From positions 14,595,660 through 14,659,659 of the forward strand of contig CM030715.1 in the NCBI GenBank assembly GCA_017979445.1: a stretch of 64,000 nucleotides of DNA. Direction: 5' to 3'. Below are positions 35,444-47,331 of this stretch, piece by piece. This stretch comes from Akebia trifoliata. Taxonomy: Eukaryota > Streptophyta > Magnoliopsida > Ranunculales > Lardizabalaceae. The notes under the pieces were generated by a model. It did no database searches, was not told the origin of the DNA, and saw only the letters and a list, made by a program, of their open reading frames with translations. The position numbers were made by a program, and so were the translations under genes. The first letter of the stretch is position 1, and the number at the start of each line of letters is the position of its first letter.

Positions 35444-37167
35444 CGGGGGTTTCGTAACTTCGACCTCTGATTTCGCCTGTTTCAGGGTCAAATCGTCATC
35501 CGTTGTAAAAGGGAAAAAGGACAACGATGTCGAAATCTTCGAAATCACTAGATCAAACTCAAAAATCAGCCGCCTCAAAGTGTGATCTACCTCGATTTCG
35601 ATGTCGATCGTCTCTATTTCCATGTACGCGTTTTTATTATCTCGCACAGAGATTGTAAGGAACTCTTAATTTCTATTAGTAATCGTAGATTATGAAAATT
35701 ATATTTAAGATTTTATTAAAAATTTGTAATGTAATTTAAAAAATATAGAATTAATGATTATTTCAAATTCACGCTAGAACTTCCATATTTGATATGTTTA
35801 ATTGTATTTTATAAAAAATTATATGTGGGTAGGATATTTCACCGGGTTATTTCCGTCAGTTGGGTCATGTGCACCGCTCGGGCCCCGTTTTGATTTAAGT
35901 TTTGTAATTTTTTCAATGTTATTAAAAAAAATGAATTTCATAGTTGAAAAAATTATTTAATATTCAATGAATTTATATTGAGTAGGTGAATATCAGAAAG
36001 TGAATATCTTGTTTGACAGATTGAAAACTACGAAAATTGAAAAAAAAAAGAAAAAAGGGGATGAGACGGTAAAATGTAAGAATCATACTCGAGGGGGGGT
36101 GATATCTGTATTTTACATTGTAATGTTGTATGTAGGTTGGTGAAGAGATATTTAGGGATAATGATTAGTTACATGTTTATTTTAATTATGTTGGCGCAGA
36201 GGCTTCAAGTTATGTTATTTATTTTCGACCGGGTGACCACAATTGCATAGTAAGAAACTGGATATCCATTCTCAACCTTGTATTGTTAATTTCTCTTTCG
36301 TTTTCAAATGAAAACGAATGTCTGAAGGGATAGTGCGTCATATCATCCGGAGTGATGTACTATCCTGGAATGTACGGTATGGACCACCAAGCTCATACGT
36401 GGTATGGGATGTGTATGAGAGTGGAATCACAATTGGAATCCGGGTTTATTCCTCTCTATCTTTACTAGTAAACTTGTAATGTAAAGGTGGTCGTATACGA
36501 ATGGTTTGTATATTTGAAAATCACATGCATGCTTGATAGGCATAGACGAAGATGATTAGTCAGTGATCACTAATAATATATAGTAGTCGAACGTTCTGAC
36601 ATATCGAAAAGAGACCCATTGCTTACGGTCACGTTGAACGGCCAGTCTGAGCTGGATAAATGGTCCCGCAAGTGTGGTAAACAGCGACCAGTCACAAAAT
36701 CAGAAACTAATATTTTATTATGAAATATCATGTCCCGACTTGGAACGATCCAGTCGTGAATCCCAACTCTTTAATTCTACTACTCCACCATTGTGTATTA
36801 TGTATTTGTTGCCTTATTTTGATATATAAAATAAAATGCATGTTTAATATTTTCATTTGGTCAATTAGATTTGTATAAAAGAAAATATTATAGTAAGTAC
36901 TGCTAATGAATGTAATATGAGTTTTAAAATGTTTAGTTGCTCATCCCTGGTTATATGTACTAGTTAATCGTAGTTTCTTTTGTAAAATTTTACATATGTT
37001 AAAATGATTTAGTATGTTTATTCGTTCATATTAGAAGAGATTATTGACATAAATTATTTGTTTTCCTACTAGATAACCATTGTTACTCACCCTTTCCTTT
37101 TCTATTTTTTAATTTCAGATTCAGAGCTTGACGAGACAGGTGTAGAACACGAGTGAGGACTATCTGG

Positions 37168-39446
37168 TGAAAGCGCCCTCGATCCGCCCGGTGCGCGGAT
37201 CCATTTTTGACTCTTGAGGTTTGGGAGTTGCCACCTAGTTATTGTGGTCTAGGAACCAAACTGACTCTAACATAAATAAAAAGAACTAATCTACCACAAA
37301 AATCTGAATTCGGGGATTATGTTACGGGGTTGGAAGGTGTTAGGCACCAACCCCGCCTGGCCAAAGTCGGTCTCTACTAACTTCCCAAATATATCACATT
37401 GCTAAAAACCTAGATAAAAATAAAAAAATTACATACCTTTCCGATAGCAAGGATTTTGTTCCCTCAGATCTGACAAAAAGAGCTCCTTGTACTGTACTCC
37501 TTTGCTTCGTTCTGTCTCCGGATTTGACTTCGGATCTCCTAGATCAAGGTATCTCCTTGTTTTTGGATCTGAACTCTTCAAGTTTGTTGTGGATTTGGGG
37601 GTGTTTTTGGAGGGATTTTAGGTGTTTTCTAGACTAAAATTGAAGGAGGGATGTTAGGTAAGGAGTTGGGACTCCAAAACTAGGGTTTATGGGGGGCTAA
37701 GGGAGCTTCTAGACCTACTTCTCTTAGGGTTTATGATTTGATACGAAAATAGGGTGTGAGTACCTCTATTTATAGAATTTTTTTAAGGTTGATTTGGATA
37801 GAATTAGTGTTTAATTAGAGATCTTTTAATTAGAGTTGTGTTTTAGTTAAAATTGTTTTAGGTAGAATTGTGTTTTAATTAGAATTATTTTAGGTAGAAT
37901 TGTTTTTAAGTTAGAACTCTATTAGATAGAGTTATTATTTAATTAGAATTCTATTATGACTTTTGGTCTTATTTGATTGACTTTTAATGTTTTGACTTTA
38001 GTCTTAATTTATTGACTTTTAATATCTTGACTTCAGTCTTGCTTAATTGACTTTAATTTTGACTTTAGTCTCACTTGATTGACTTTAATACTTTGACTAC
38101 AGTCTTGCTTGATTGACTTTAAATTTCTGAGAACCCCCATCCATTATTTCTTTAATTCTTTGGACCCCCAAATGGAGGGGTCCTTAAAGAAATATCCCAC
38201 GAACCCTTAACAATTTTACCCGAAAGTCCGATCGATCGATTTTTTAGGTTAAAAATTTTAAATTAATTTCATCAATGTTTCACTTTAATTATTTAATATT
38301 TTATTTATTAATTTCGAATTTTTTAATTATGAAAATTGTGAAATTACCGTTTTGCCCCCGGAGAGGACTTTTCACGTTTCAAGTCGGTTTTTAATGTTCT
38401 AGGATGTTTTAGAATCGGTTTTTCGTAAGGAATTCAATGAGAATGTTGGTTTGTATCATTTATGAAATTTTTTATGTGAAATGATTGTGAATTTTATGAG
38501 GGGCATTTTCGTAATTTTGTCAAATTCTGTTAAAATTGGTGAAATGATTTATTTGATTCCGATTTGTTATTTTATGTGTTCGAGAGAGTTTTCCTAAGCG
38601 TAACATAGGCTATAGGGTTGTTTTAAGGTTAGGGGTATTTTGGTAATTTGGTAATTTTTTAGTGATTTTTATCGTGAAGTTTCTTTTTGGTCTGCAAGAT
38701 GATGATTTCTATGTTTCTGGATCGTATTTTCCTAGCGTAGCTTGGTTTCTAAGGTTTTGTCAATTCGAGATACCTCATCCAGATTTTTATCGAATTTTTT
38801 AATTATGAAAATTGTGAAATTACCGTTTTGCCCCCGGAGAGGACTTTTCACGTTTCAAGTCGATTTTTAATGTTCTAGGATGTTTTAGAATCGGTTTTTC
38901 GTAAGGAATTCAATAAGAATGTTGGTTTGTGTCATTTATGAAATTTTTATGTGAAATGATTGTGAACTTTATGAGGGGCATTTTTGTAATTTTATCAAAT
39001 TCTGTTAAAATTGGTGAAATGATTTATTTGGTTCCGATTTGTTATTTTATGTGTTCAAGAGAGTTTTCCTAAGCGTAACGTAGGCTCTAGGGTTGTTTTG
39101 AGGTTAGGGGTATTTTGGTAATTTTTTAGTGATTTTTATCGTGAAGTTTCTTTTTGATCTGCAAGATGATGATTTCTATGTTTCTGGGTCGTATTTTCCC
39201 AGCGTAGCGTGGTTTCTAAGGTTTTGTCAATTCGAGATACCTCATCCGGATTTCTGAAACACATCTGGTAACAAAATAAAGCAATGGAATACACATCCAT
39301 CATTGGGAATCATTGCAATCGGATTGACGAGTTGATTAATCAGGCGAGTGCAAAAATGGGGTGTCTACAACATCCATCATTGGGAATCATTGCAATCGGA
39401 TTGACGAGTTGATTAATCAGGCGAGTGCAAAAATGGGGTGTCTACA
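37168..39446 (-). mobile_element. Ogre-like solo LTR with internal duplications, nested in the long solo LTR
   Basis: Begins TGAAAGCGCCC and ends GGGGTGTCTACA on the plus strand, flanked by perfect TSD TCTGG (37163-37167, 39447-39451). At 2279 bp it is about 575 bp longer than its relatives because of two tandem duplications: about 475 bp (38313-38788 repeated from about 38790) and 77 bp at the U3 terminus (39293-39369 repeated as 39370-39446). The TSD abuts the outer copy of the duplicated terminus. The conserved hairpin is at 37325-37355 and the TATA box at 37767-37774. Confidence 0.9.
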
Positions 39447-39840
39447 TCTGGTAGGTCAGATAGACGATTAGAGTCCGTTACCTAGTGAGTATTGGGGCTA
39501 TACCCCCTAGTGGTGTCAGTTCATCCAGGTAATTTATGAATTTTGTCTTGAGTGTTATGATTTCTTTTAGAATGAGGAGTTTTGTATAATCTTTTATTTT
39601 GTTTATCCTTTCGCATTTTGATCTATCGTACACTATTAAATATATATAATCTTCCACTAGTAGTATATTTTGTATGTATATATATATATGATAATGTATG
39701 TCGCCTTTCAAGTGCAGGTTGAACGCCTTGGAATGTTAACATAAACAGAGGAGACCATGTTGAAATTTCGTGGCGCTACCCAGTGCCTTGAGATCTGACA
39801 TGGGGTTTTGTGTTAGCGTTTGGTAGGACGCCACATGTCC

Positions 39841-40715
39841 AATTTTATAGATGGATACAATAACTATAACCAAATAAAGATGACACCAAAGAAGTAGCAA
39901 AGACATCTTTCATAATCCCATAGGGGTATGTTGTTATACAATGATGCCTTCTGGGTTAAAGAACACTAAAGCTACATATTATCAGACTATGACAAAATAT
40001 TTTTGGTGATATGCTACACAACGAGGTGGAAGATTATTTGGACAACATTGTTGTGCGATTAAAAGCTCGTCCGAATCACATAACAATCCTAAAGCGAGTA
40101 CTAGAAAGATATCATGAAAAATCTTTGAAGATGAATCCATTAAAATATACATTTAGAGTAATCGTTGAGAAATTCTTAGGATTTATGGTTAAGTACAAAA
40201 CAATAGAAATTAACCTGACAAAGTTCAACGCCATCAAAGAAATGCCCCCACCAACATCTGTCAAACAAGTGAAAAGCTTCCTTAGGAAGATCTCATATAT
40301 CCAGTGATTCATGCCCGACTTATCCGAGAAAGTCTTCCCAATAATGTATTTATTGAAAAAGATGCAAGTTTTATATGGAGTGACGATTGTCAAAGAACAT
40401 TTTATCAAATTAAAGAAGAATTGCTAGAACCTTTGACCTTAATGTCTTCTATGGAAGGAAAACTTATGTTGTTATATTTGTCTACTTTTGATATTACAAT
40501 GTTTGTTAGCTCAAGATGATAATGAGATTGATAAACAAATTTTTTTATTATCTCAATAAGGTATTTCTCGCAATAAAAAATAAATATTTTGCATCGAACG
40601 TCTATGTTTAGTCCTAGTTTTTACTACCCATAAGTTGCGACATTACCTCTTGGGACAATCAGTATGGTTTATCATGAAAACGAATCCCATACGATATCTT
40701 TTAAACCAACCAATC
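39841..40715 (+). pseudogene. Element W reverse transcriptase and RNase H remnant, second part
   Basis: Continues the RT begun before 34602: IDGYNNYNQIKMTP, then an open stretch 40011-40307 with NEVEDYLDNIVVRLKARPNH, LKMNPLKYTFRVIVEKFLGF and KEMPPPTSVKQVKSFL, a FIWSDDCQRTFYQIKEELLE connection region (40375-40430), and an RNase H piece LRHYLLGQSVWFIMKTNPIR at about 40640. The RT active site, normally YVDD, reads YLDN, and several stops are present, so it is dead. Coding is cut at 40716 by a CACTA-like terminus. Confidence 0.8.
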
Positions 40716-41216
40716 ACTGCAACATTTTTGATCTACAGCGGCGGATTTTTCCGTCGCTATAGGGTACTTTTTCCGTCGGTAAAATCTATTGCGGGGAATG
40801 AGCAGCGGATTCAAGATCCGACGTTGTTGCCTCGGTCGCTAAATGTAACAGCGGATAACTTGATCCGCTATTGCAAGTAATACCTGTAGAGACGGATATT
40901 TATATCTGCTGCAATAGCTCAATTTTTAACAAATAACATATAATACATATAGCGATGGATATTAAAATTCGCTGCAATAGGTCAAATTTTTAACAAACAA
41001 AATGTAATACATATATCGGCGGATATTAAGATCCGCTGCAATAGGTCAAATATTAAATAGCGACAGATATTAATATTCGTCGCAATAGGTCAATTTTTAA
41101 TAACTAAAATATAATACATATAACGGCGGATATTAATATCCGCTACAATAGGTCAATTTTTTTAAAAATAAAATATAAGATATCTAGCCGCGGATATTAA
41201 TATCCGCTACAATAGG
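40716..41216 (+). mobile_element. CACTA-like transposon terminus with subterminal repeats
   Basis: CACTGCAACATTTTTGATC then ACAGCGGCGG resembles the CACTACAAGAAA...CGACGG ends of plant En/Spm elements. It is followed by about five spaced units (about 40950, 41017, 41056, 41122 and 41190) built on the 18-bp palindrome GCGGATATTAATATCCGC, whose perfect form is approached in the last two. Such subterminal arrays bind the CACTA-encoded regulator. It interrupts the RNase H of element W. The opposite terminus was not found, so the element's extent is unknown. Confidence 0.6.
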
Positions 41217-41268
41217 TCTTTTTAAAAAATGGAAAATGGGGGTATACGCACCCTCGTTTGACCTCCCA

Positions 41269-41570
41269 CATTCTCAATGGGTCGATAATTCTTGCCTTCG
41301 CCATGTCAACATAATCACCTGGTTGTCCAAATGACCAAAGTATATTTTTTAGCTCAACCAAATTACCAGTAAGATATGAAAAATAGAATCCAAAGAACAA
41401 CATTTTTTAAACAAATAAATCAGAACATAAGAAGAAGAAAAAAAAAACAATAGCAAACCTTTTGTAGCATCATATCCAAGGTCAGTGTTGTCTTGCTCCA
41501 ATAACTTGCCAACAACCACAGCTCCCTCTATTCCAGCATTAGATGCAATTGTGTGTACTAGTGTCTGGAG
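41269..41570 (-). pseudogene. CPN60: HSP60/CPN60 chaperonin gene fragment, probably captured
   Basis: Two partial exons of the mitochondrial chaperonin 60 gene, which folds imported proteins. The upstream exon, about complement(41459..41570), encodes VHTIASNAGIEGAVVVGKLL then EQDNTDLGYDATK and ends at donor AAAG|GTTTGC. The next begins at 41318 after ACAACCAG with GDYVDMAKARIIDPLRM (to about 41269). This order matches the family's C-terminal equatorial segment (TIASNAG-EGAVVVGKLLEQ...GYDAA-GEYVDM). The fragment lies about 50 bp inside the CACTA-like subterminal repeats and runs opposite to them. Intron retention implies capture from DNA. Remaining exons are absent. Confidence 0.8.
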
Positions 41571-43567
41571 TTAAAATTACCCAATGGTCTCCTGGTATTA
41601 GTTTGAAACTGTGGTAATCAAGGCAAGAATAGTAGACATCATAAGAAAGACATGTGTCTTGTTATATGAAGTCATGAGTACCAAGATTCAGATGGAGAAC
41701 CTGAGAAGTTTTGAACAAATTATGCGAAAACATATTCAAGGCTTTGTTTATATAAGAAAAACATCTCAAGTTGATTGATGTTGGATGACACGTAAACAAC
41801 TCTGGCGAATCATTTCACCATGATACAGCCATCTCAGCAACTTGTCCGAGATTTGAAAATTTTCAATTGATTTAATAAGGCCGAGGCAATCACTATAGAC
41901 CAGTTTGGGTGTTTTTCGCATATAAATATAATTGATTTTTACGATTTAAAAGTTTGTGGTATATAAAAAATGAGATTTTGAGATTGTACATAACACAATT
42001 TTTCTATGTTACATACTCTTATGTTCACGTTGTTAATTGAAAAAAAGGATAGTTTGTTTATCTTGGCTGAACGAAGGTATTGGAATGTTGCAAAACTAAG
42101 TGTTTATAAGTCATGATGGAAGAGAAGTCATCCTTGACCACAAATTGAGAGCAAAGTATTTCTTGGACGAGAATAGAAGTGCATTGGTGGAGGTGGAGGC
42201 CCTACTTGGTTTTATAAGTTATATGTTATGTTTTGGTGCAATCACATTTTTTATTTATGAAGTCCTGAGTACATTTTAATATGTCTTGACATGAACAATG
42301 ATTTTTATCAGCACAAATGCTTGATATTTTCATGGTCATCCGTAGAAACAAAGTAATGGTGCACATGAGTTGGACTTATATCATCATATTAAGGTGGCTA
42401 GAGCACCAGTAGTTACTTTTAGCAATCATGCAGTAAAAGCTAAGCAAATATGAGAGATGAAAGAAATCATTTCTGAAATATCCCCTCAAAGTGTTACAGG
42501 TAAATTTGCAGAACAAAATAGAGGGGTTACTCAATATAGCTGGACTTCTGAAGTTGGATTCAACAGTTGACGATGTTCCTCCTTTGATTTTTATGTCGTT
42601 CAGTCACAAATTTCACTAGATGATAATATTTCCTGAAATATTATCCCAGATTTGTTGAGCAATCCAAGCTTTAATCGTAAATCAGAAGGCCAAAATCAAA
42701 CAGCCATTCTAATTTCTTGGGTTATCACCTATTTTGGAGGTAGTCCATGAGTTGGGACATATATAGGAGTTGAGAGTGATGGATCCATCACTCTTAAAGT
42801 AGGATACATTAAGAGTGATGGATCCAAGGTCCTTCAAGGAACAAGTCTTAAAATAATGCACAAAGGAATTGGGATAAACTCTGTTAAAAATGTACCTCCC
42901 ATCAGGATTGTTGGGAGAAGTTAGGAATATGCATTTTGGATTACTTTAGCAATGCGCATTACAGCCGAGCTGAAGTCTGGCTTCCTTGATACTACAAAGT
43001 AGAATGATGAAGTATAAGTGATCATGCACATTTTCATTTAGATATCAAAAAAGAATCGAATAAAAGATTGGAAAGGCAAATCACAAAAAGTAAGAAATAT
43101 TTAATTCTACTCTTGATGACCATTGCTCCATTAACATCTATTAAAAGATTTTTTTTTTATTTCACCATTTAATCACCTTAGCCTTAAATGGTTAAATTGA
43201 AATTATTGGGGTAGACAAATAATGGGATGCAAGATGAGTCACATTATAATCCATTGAACATGACATTCGTAAATTTAGTGGTTTTACTTCCATACCAATG
43301 TCTAATGTTTGGGGTAAGAATGATTTATCCCTAAATAAATGTCAATTGATACTAAATTGAAAAATAGGAAAAAAAATAATATATGCATTAGGGGTCAGAT
43401 AAGAACCCTTGGAATGCTAAATTCAAAAACATGTCAACATGGATGGTTCACCCCGTTTAGATGAACCCTGATAACATGCATGGAAGTACTCTTGTAAGTT
43501 TAAAATCATTTGAATCATGAGTCTGGCTGCAAGGAAGATAAGTAGAGGCCAAAGAATTCAGAGAGTT
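41571..43567. other. Non-coding interior of the CACTA-like region
   Basis: No gene recognised on either strand. No CACTA right terminus (GTAGTG-type) was found. Holds a perfect 22-bp palindrome at 42773-42794 centred on GGATCC, with a direct partial copy at about 42811. Confidence 0.4.
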
Positions 43568-44726
43568 CACTACGTGAAAATTTTCAATATTCGACGGTCC
43601 AAAACTGTCGAATTGGTCCATCAAATTGGGCCTTGTCGAAAAAATATTTAGCGGTTAAAAACCATAGAATTTAGGGATATAGCGACGGTCATTGACCGTC
43701 GCTATAGAGAAAACCCGTCGCAAATACATATAGCAACAGCCATCCGTGTCCATATATGGACTTATAGCGACAGCAGCTGTTGGCCGTCACTATAGGGTAT
43801 TTTATTAAAAAATATATATATTAAGCCTTTAGTTACGGTCGCCGACCGTCGCTATAGGGTATTATTTTTTTAAAAAAATATTAACCCCAACTAGAACTCC
43901 TCCAATCTGGAAGTCCAAAAAGAAACACCTCTAATTTCAAGCCCAGCTTACCCAATTAAAAAAAAAGACAGACTTTAAACCTTAGTACCTTGGAGCCAGT
44001 TGGCCTTAAGTCTTCCTTGCCAATCCTATAGTTTTGGACCTTTTGGTTTGCCACTTAAGCTTTCAGGTTCTTTATATCCAAAACTGATGCCAAATCTACA
44101 ACTCTGTTTGAGAGAAAGCTACTCACGCTTACATTGGCAAGGCATGCATACATCCTCATAAGGTACAACCCTTGATTGATGGGAAATTGAAACTACAGAT
44201 AAAATCAAAATCCCCATCTAATGCCTTGGATGATGGACTGGCATTTGTGTTTTGATAGGTGGTTTAGGGATTTCATGTTTGTTCACTTTCAAGGGCTCAT
44301 GCCAAGTGGTCTAGTTATCAAAACTTAAAAACTACTATCAATTGTTGCATGAAAACTATTTATTTTAACTGTTTAAATAGAAGCAAAAATACTATGCATA
44401 GCTCTAATAGATATCAAAATTTTCATTTAGAATATTCAAAAAGAAAGATAAGAGAAAAAAAGAAGCATCCCCTTGTTTTGAAGAGTTTCAACTTACTAAG
44501 TGTAACACGCTTCGCATGAATAGTACAAAGTATTGCATCTTCAAACATCTGAACCAAATAATCTTCAGTTGCTTACAGAAATGGTCACCCCATTGAATGT
44601 AACATGTGTTTATGTACATTTTATTGAGGTATAGCAATAGCATCTACCTACACCCAATCAATAATTCTAACATAAAAAATAAAAAATTTTGGAGGTTATT
44701 ATGTAGATAATGAAATGTTGTCATAT
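43568..44726 (+). mobile_element. Second CACTA-like terminus with dyad repeats
   Basis: CACTACGTGAAAATTTTC then TTCGACGG at 43568 is a canonical CACTA-type end. Subterminal dyads follow: TATAGCGACGGTCA (43678-43691) and its exact complement (43693-43706), then two decayed relatives near 43755 and 43835. The interior (43870-44726) has no recognised gene. The element is cut at 44727 by the LTR of element Z; the far terminus is not seen. Confidence 0.55.
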
Positions 44727-46564
44727 TATAGACACCCCATTTTTGCACTCGCCTGATTAATCAACTCGTCAACCCGATTGCAACGGTTCCCAATGATGGA
44801 TGATTATTCCATTGCTATATTTTGTTGCTAGATATATTTCAGAAATTCGGATGAAGTATCTCAAGCCAACAAAACTATAGAAACCACGCTACGCTAGAAA
44901 AATATAATCCAAAAAAAATAGAAATCATTATCTTGCAGATAAAAAAAAATTTTACGATAAAAATCACTAAAAAATTATCAAATTACCAAAATACCCCTAA
45001 CCTCAAAACATCCCTAGAGCCCACACTACGCTTAGGAAAATCTTTTCAAACACATAAAACAACAAATCAAAATTAAATAAATCATTTTGCCAATTTTCAC
45101 AAAATTTGACAAAATTACGAAAATGCCCCTTATAAAGTTCACGATCATTTCACACAAAATTTTTTATAAATGACACAAACCAATATTCCCATTGAATTCC
45201 TACCGAAAAATCGATTCCAAAACATCCTGAAACATTAAAAAATGACTTAAAACGCAAAAAATCCTTTCCGAGGGTAAAATGATAATTTTACAATTTTAAT
45301 AATTAAAAATTCTGAAATTAAGAATTAATACATTAATTAATGTAAAGTGAAATCCTAATTAAAATTCAAGTCAATCAAGTAAGACTTAAGTCAAAATCCT
45401 AAAATTCAAATCAATCAAGTAAGACTTAAGTCAAAATCCTAAAATTTAAGTCAATCAAGTAAGACTTAAGTCAAAATCCTAAAGTCAAGTCAATCAAGTG
45501 AGACTTAAGTCAAAACCCTAAATTCTAGTCAATCAAGTAAGACTTAAGTCAAAATCCTAAATTCTAGTCAATCAAGTGAGACTTAAGTCAAAACCCTAAT
45601 CAATCTAATAAGACTAAAGCCAAAACCGTAATAGAATTCTAATTAAACTCTAACTCTATCTAAAAGAATTCTAATTAAATTATAAAATTATTTAAAAGAA
45701 ACCTAATTAAATTCTAAAATTATCTAATAGAATTCTAATTAAACTATAAAACTATTTAATGTAATTCTAATTAAACATTAACTCTATTTAAAAATAATTC
45801 TAATTAAATACTAACTCTATTTAAAATAATTATAATTAAATACTAACTCTATCTAAAAAAACACTTAAAAAAATCTATAAATAAAGGTCCCTACAACCTA
45901 TTTTCGTATCAAAAAATTAATCCTAGAAAAAGTAGGTCAAGAAACCTCTCCAACCTTCCCAAAACTCCAATTTTGGAGTCCTAACTCCATACCTAACATC
46001 CATACCCCAACTTTAGCTCAAAAAACACTAAAAAACCCTTCCAAAACACCTTGAAATCCATAAAAAAAATCAGAAAACTCATAGATTTAAGAAGAAGATA
46101 CCTCAACTTGGAGATCAGAAATCAGATTCGGTGACGGGTGAATAGCAAGGAAATACATATGATGATACTCTTCGCCAGTGCTGAGGGAATCGTTGTAATC
46201 TGCGAGGTAATTTTCTTTTTATTTATTATTATTATTATTATTTATTTTTTTAGGTCTTTTGAACAATGTAGTTATATTTGGGAAAAGTAGAGACCGACGT
46301 TTACCGGGCGGGGTTGGTGCCTAACACCTTTCAAGCCCGTAACGTGATCCCCGGACTCGTATTTTCTTTCGTAGATTAGTGTTACTTGCCTTTTAGAGTC
46401 AATGTTCGGTTTATATACCGTAATAAATAGGTGGCGACTCCCAAACCTCAAAAATCAAAAGCGGATCCGCATACCCCGCGGATCGAGGGCGCTTTCAGTG
46501 GCGACTCCCAAACCTTAAAAATCAAAAGCGGATCCGCATACCCCGCGGATCGAGGGCGCTTTCA
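44727..46564 (+). repeat. 5' LTR of element Z with duplicated 3' terminus
   Basis: Starts TATAGACACCCC (normal second base G mutated to A) and ends CGCTTTCA. The last 67 bp occur twice in tandem (46431-46497 and 46498-46564), so the LTR has two successive U5 ends. It is more diverged from the copy 1 LTR than copy 2 is. A U3 minisatellite of about seven units lies at 45340-45610, the TATA box at 45876-45883, and the hairpin at 46309-46339 with one mismatch and one G-T pair. Confidence 0.85.
45340..45610 (+). repeat. U3 minisatellite of element Z, about 40 bp period
   Basis: About seven units of GTCAATCAAGTAAGACTTAA plus GTCAAAATCCTAAA..., an expanded version of the repeat at 4553-4710. Confidence 0.85.
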
Positions 46565-46565
46565 G

Positions 46566-46584
46566 TGGCGACTCCACTGGGGAT
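46566..46584 (+). other. PBS of element Z
   Basis: TGGCGACTCCACTGGGGAT, identical to copy 1 for the first 18 bases. Retained although the element's coding region is lost. Confidence 0.75.
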
Positions 46585-47296
46585 TATTGAGGATTAAACT
46601 TGAAAAGCCTCAAGTATGGGAACATTGCCATTTAGACCTAATTTTTTTTTTAATGTTTGTTTTGTTTATTTTTTAGTTTATTTGATTCGTTTATTTTTGG
46701 GATGATATTATATTCTCTTGGCATCATTTTTAGCGTATTTTTATGGAATATAATTTGCTATGATTTAATTTAAGGTCGTTTGGGATGATCCTAAATAATG
46801 CAGGATATTGAGAGGATGATGATGTGGAAAAATCGGTGTTGACCCATTTTTTATTTGAATTATTTTTGGATCTGTATTATCCTTTATTGGTATCTTTTGG
46901 GTCGATTTTGGATACTTTGATTTGGCATATAATTTTTTTTATGGTTCAATCGAGGGTAATTTAGAACGATCCTAAATAATGAAATATTCAAATTGACATA
47001 TGAATTGAGGATAGAATAATGGTTGTTGACCCATGAGGATTGTTTTTTTTTTTTTTAAATTAATAAAAAAAATAACTTTTTTATTTCTTTTTATTTTTTA
47101 GGTGCACGTCGATCTATCCTTTGATAGTATTAATTTTTTTTAGGCATGTCTTTGATCTGTCCTTGACAGTATTTTGAATAATAATATAAAACAAATTTGT
47201 TATTATTTTTTTTTCTTAGGTATGTGCGATCTGTCCTTGGACAGTATATTTTTTTTCTCTTAAGATTTTTTTTAGTCGTGGGTCAATCTGTCTGTT

Positions 47297-47331
<35 letters not shown>

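Larger units (their letters stand above)
34607..39835 (+). mobile_element. Solo LTR (Tekay/Del-like) inside RT of element W, itself interrupted
   Basis: TGTAAAACCCC...GGACGCCACA with TSD TGTCC. Net length is about 2945 bp after removing the nested LTR at 37168-39446 and its TSD copy. Same family as 27451-30752, opposite orientation. A TA microsatellite lies at 35409-35443. No coding capacity. Confidence 0.88.
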
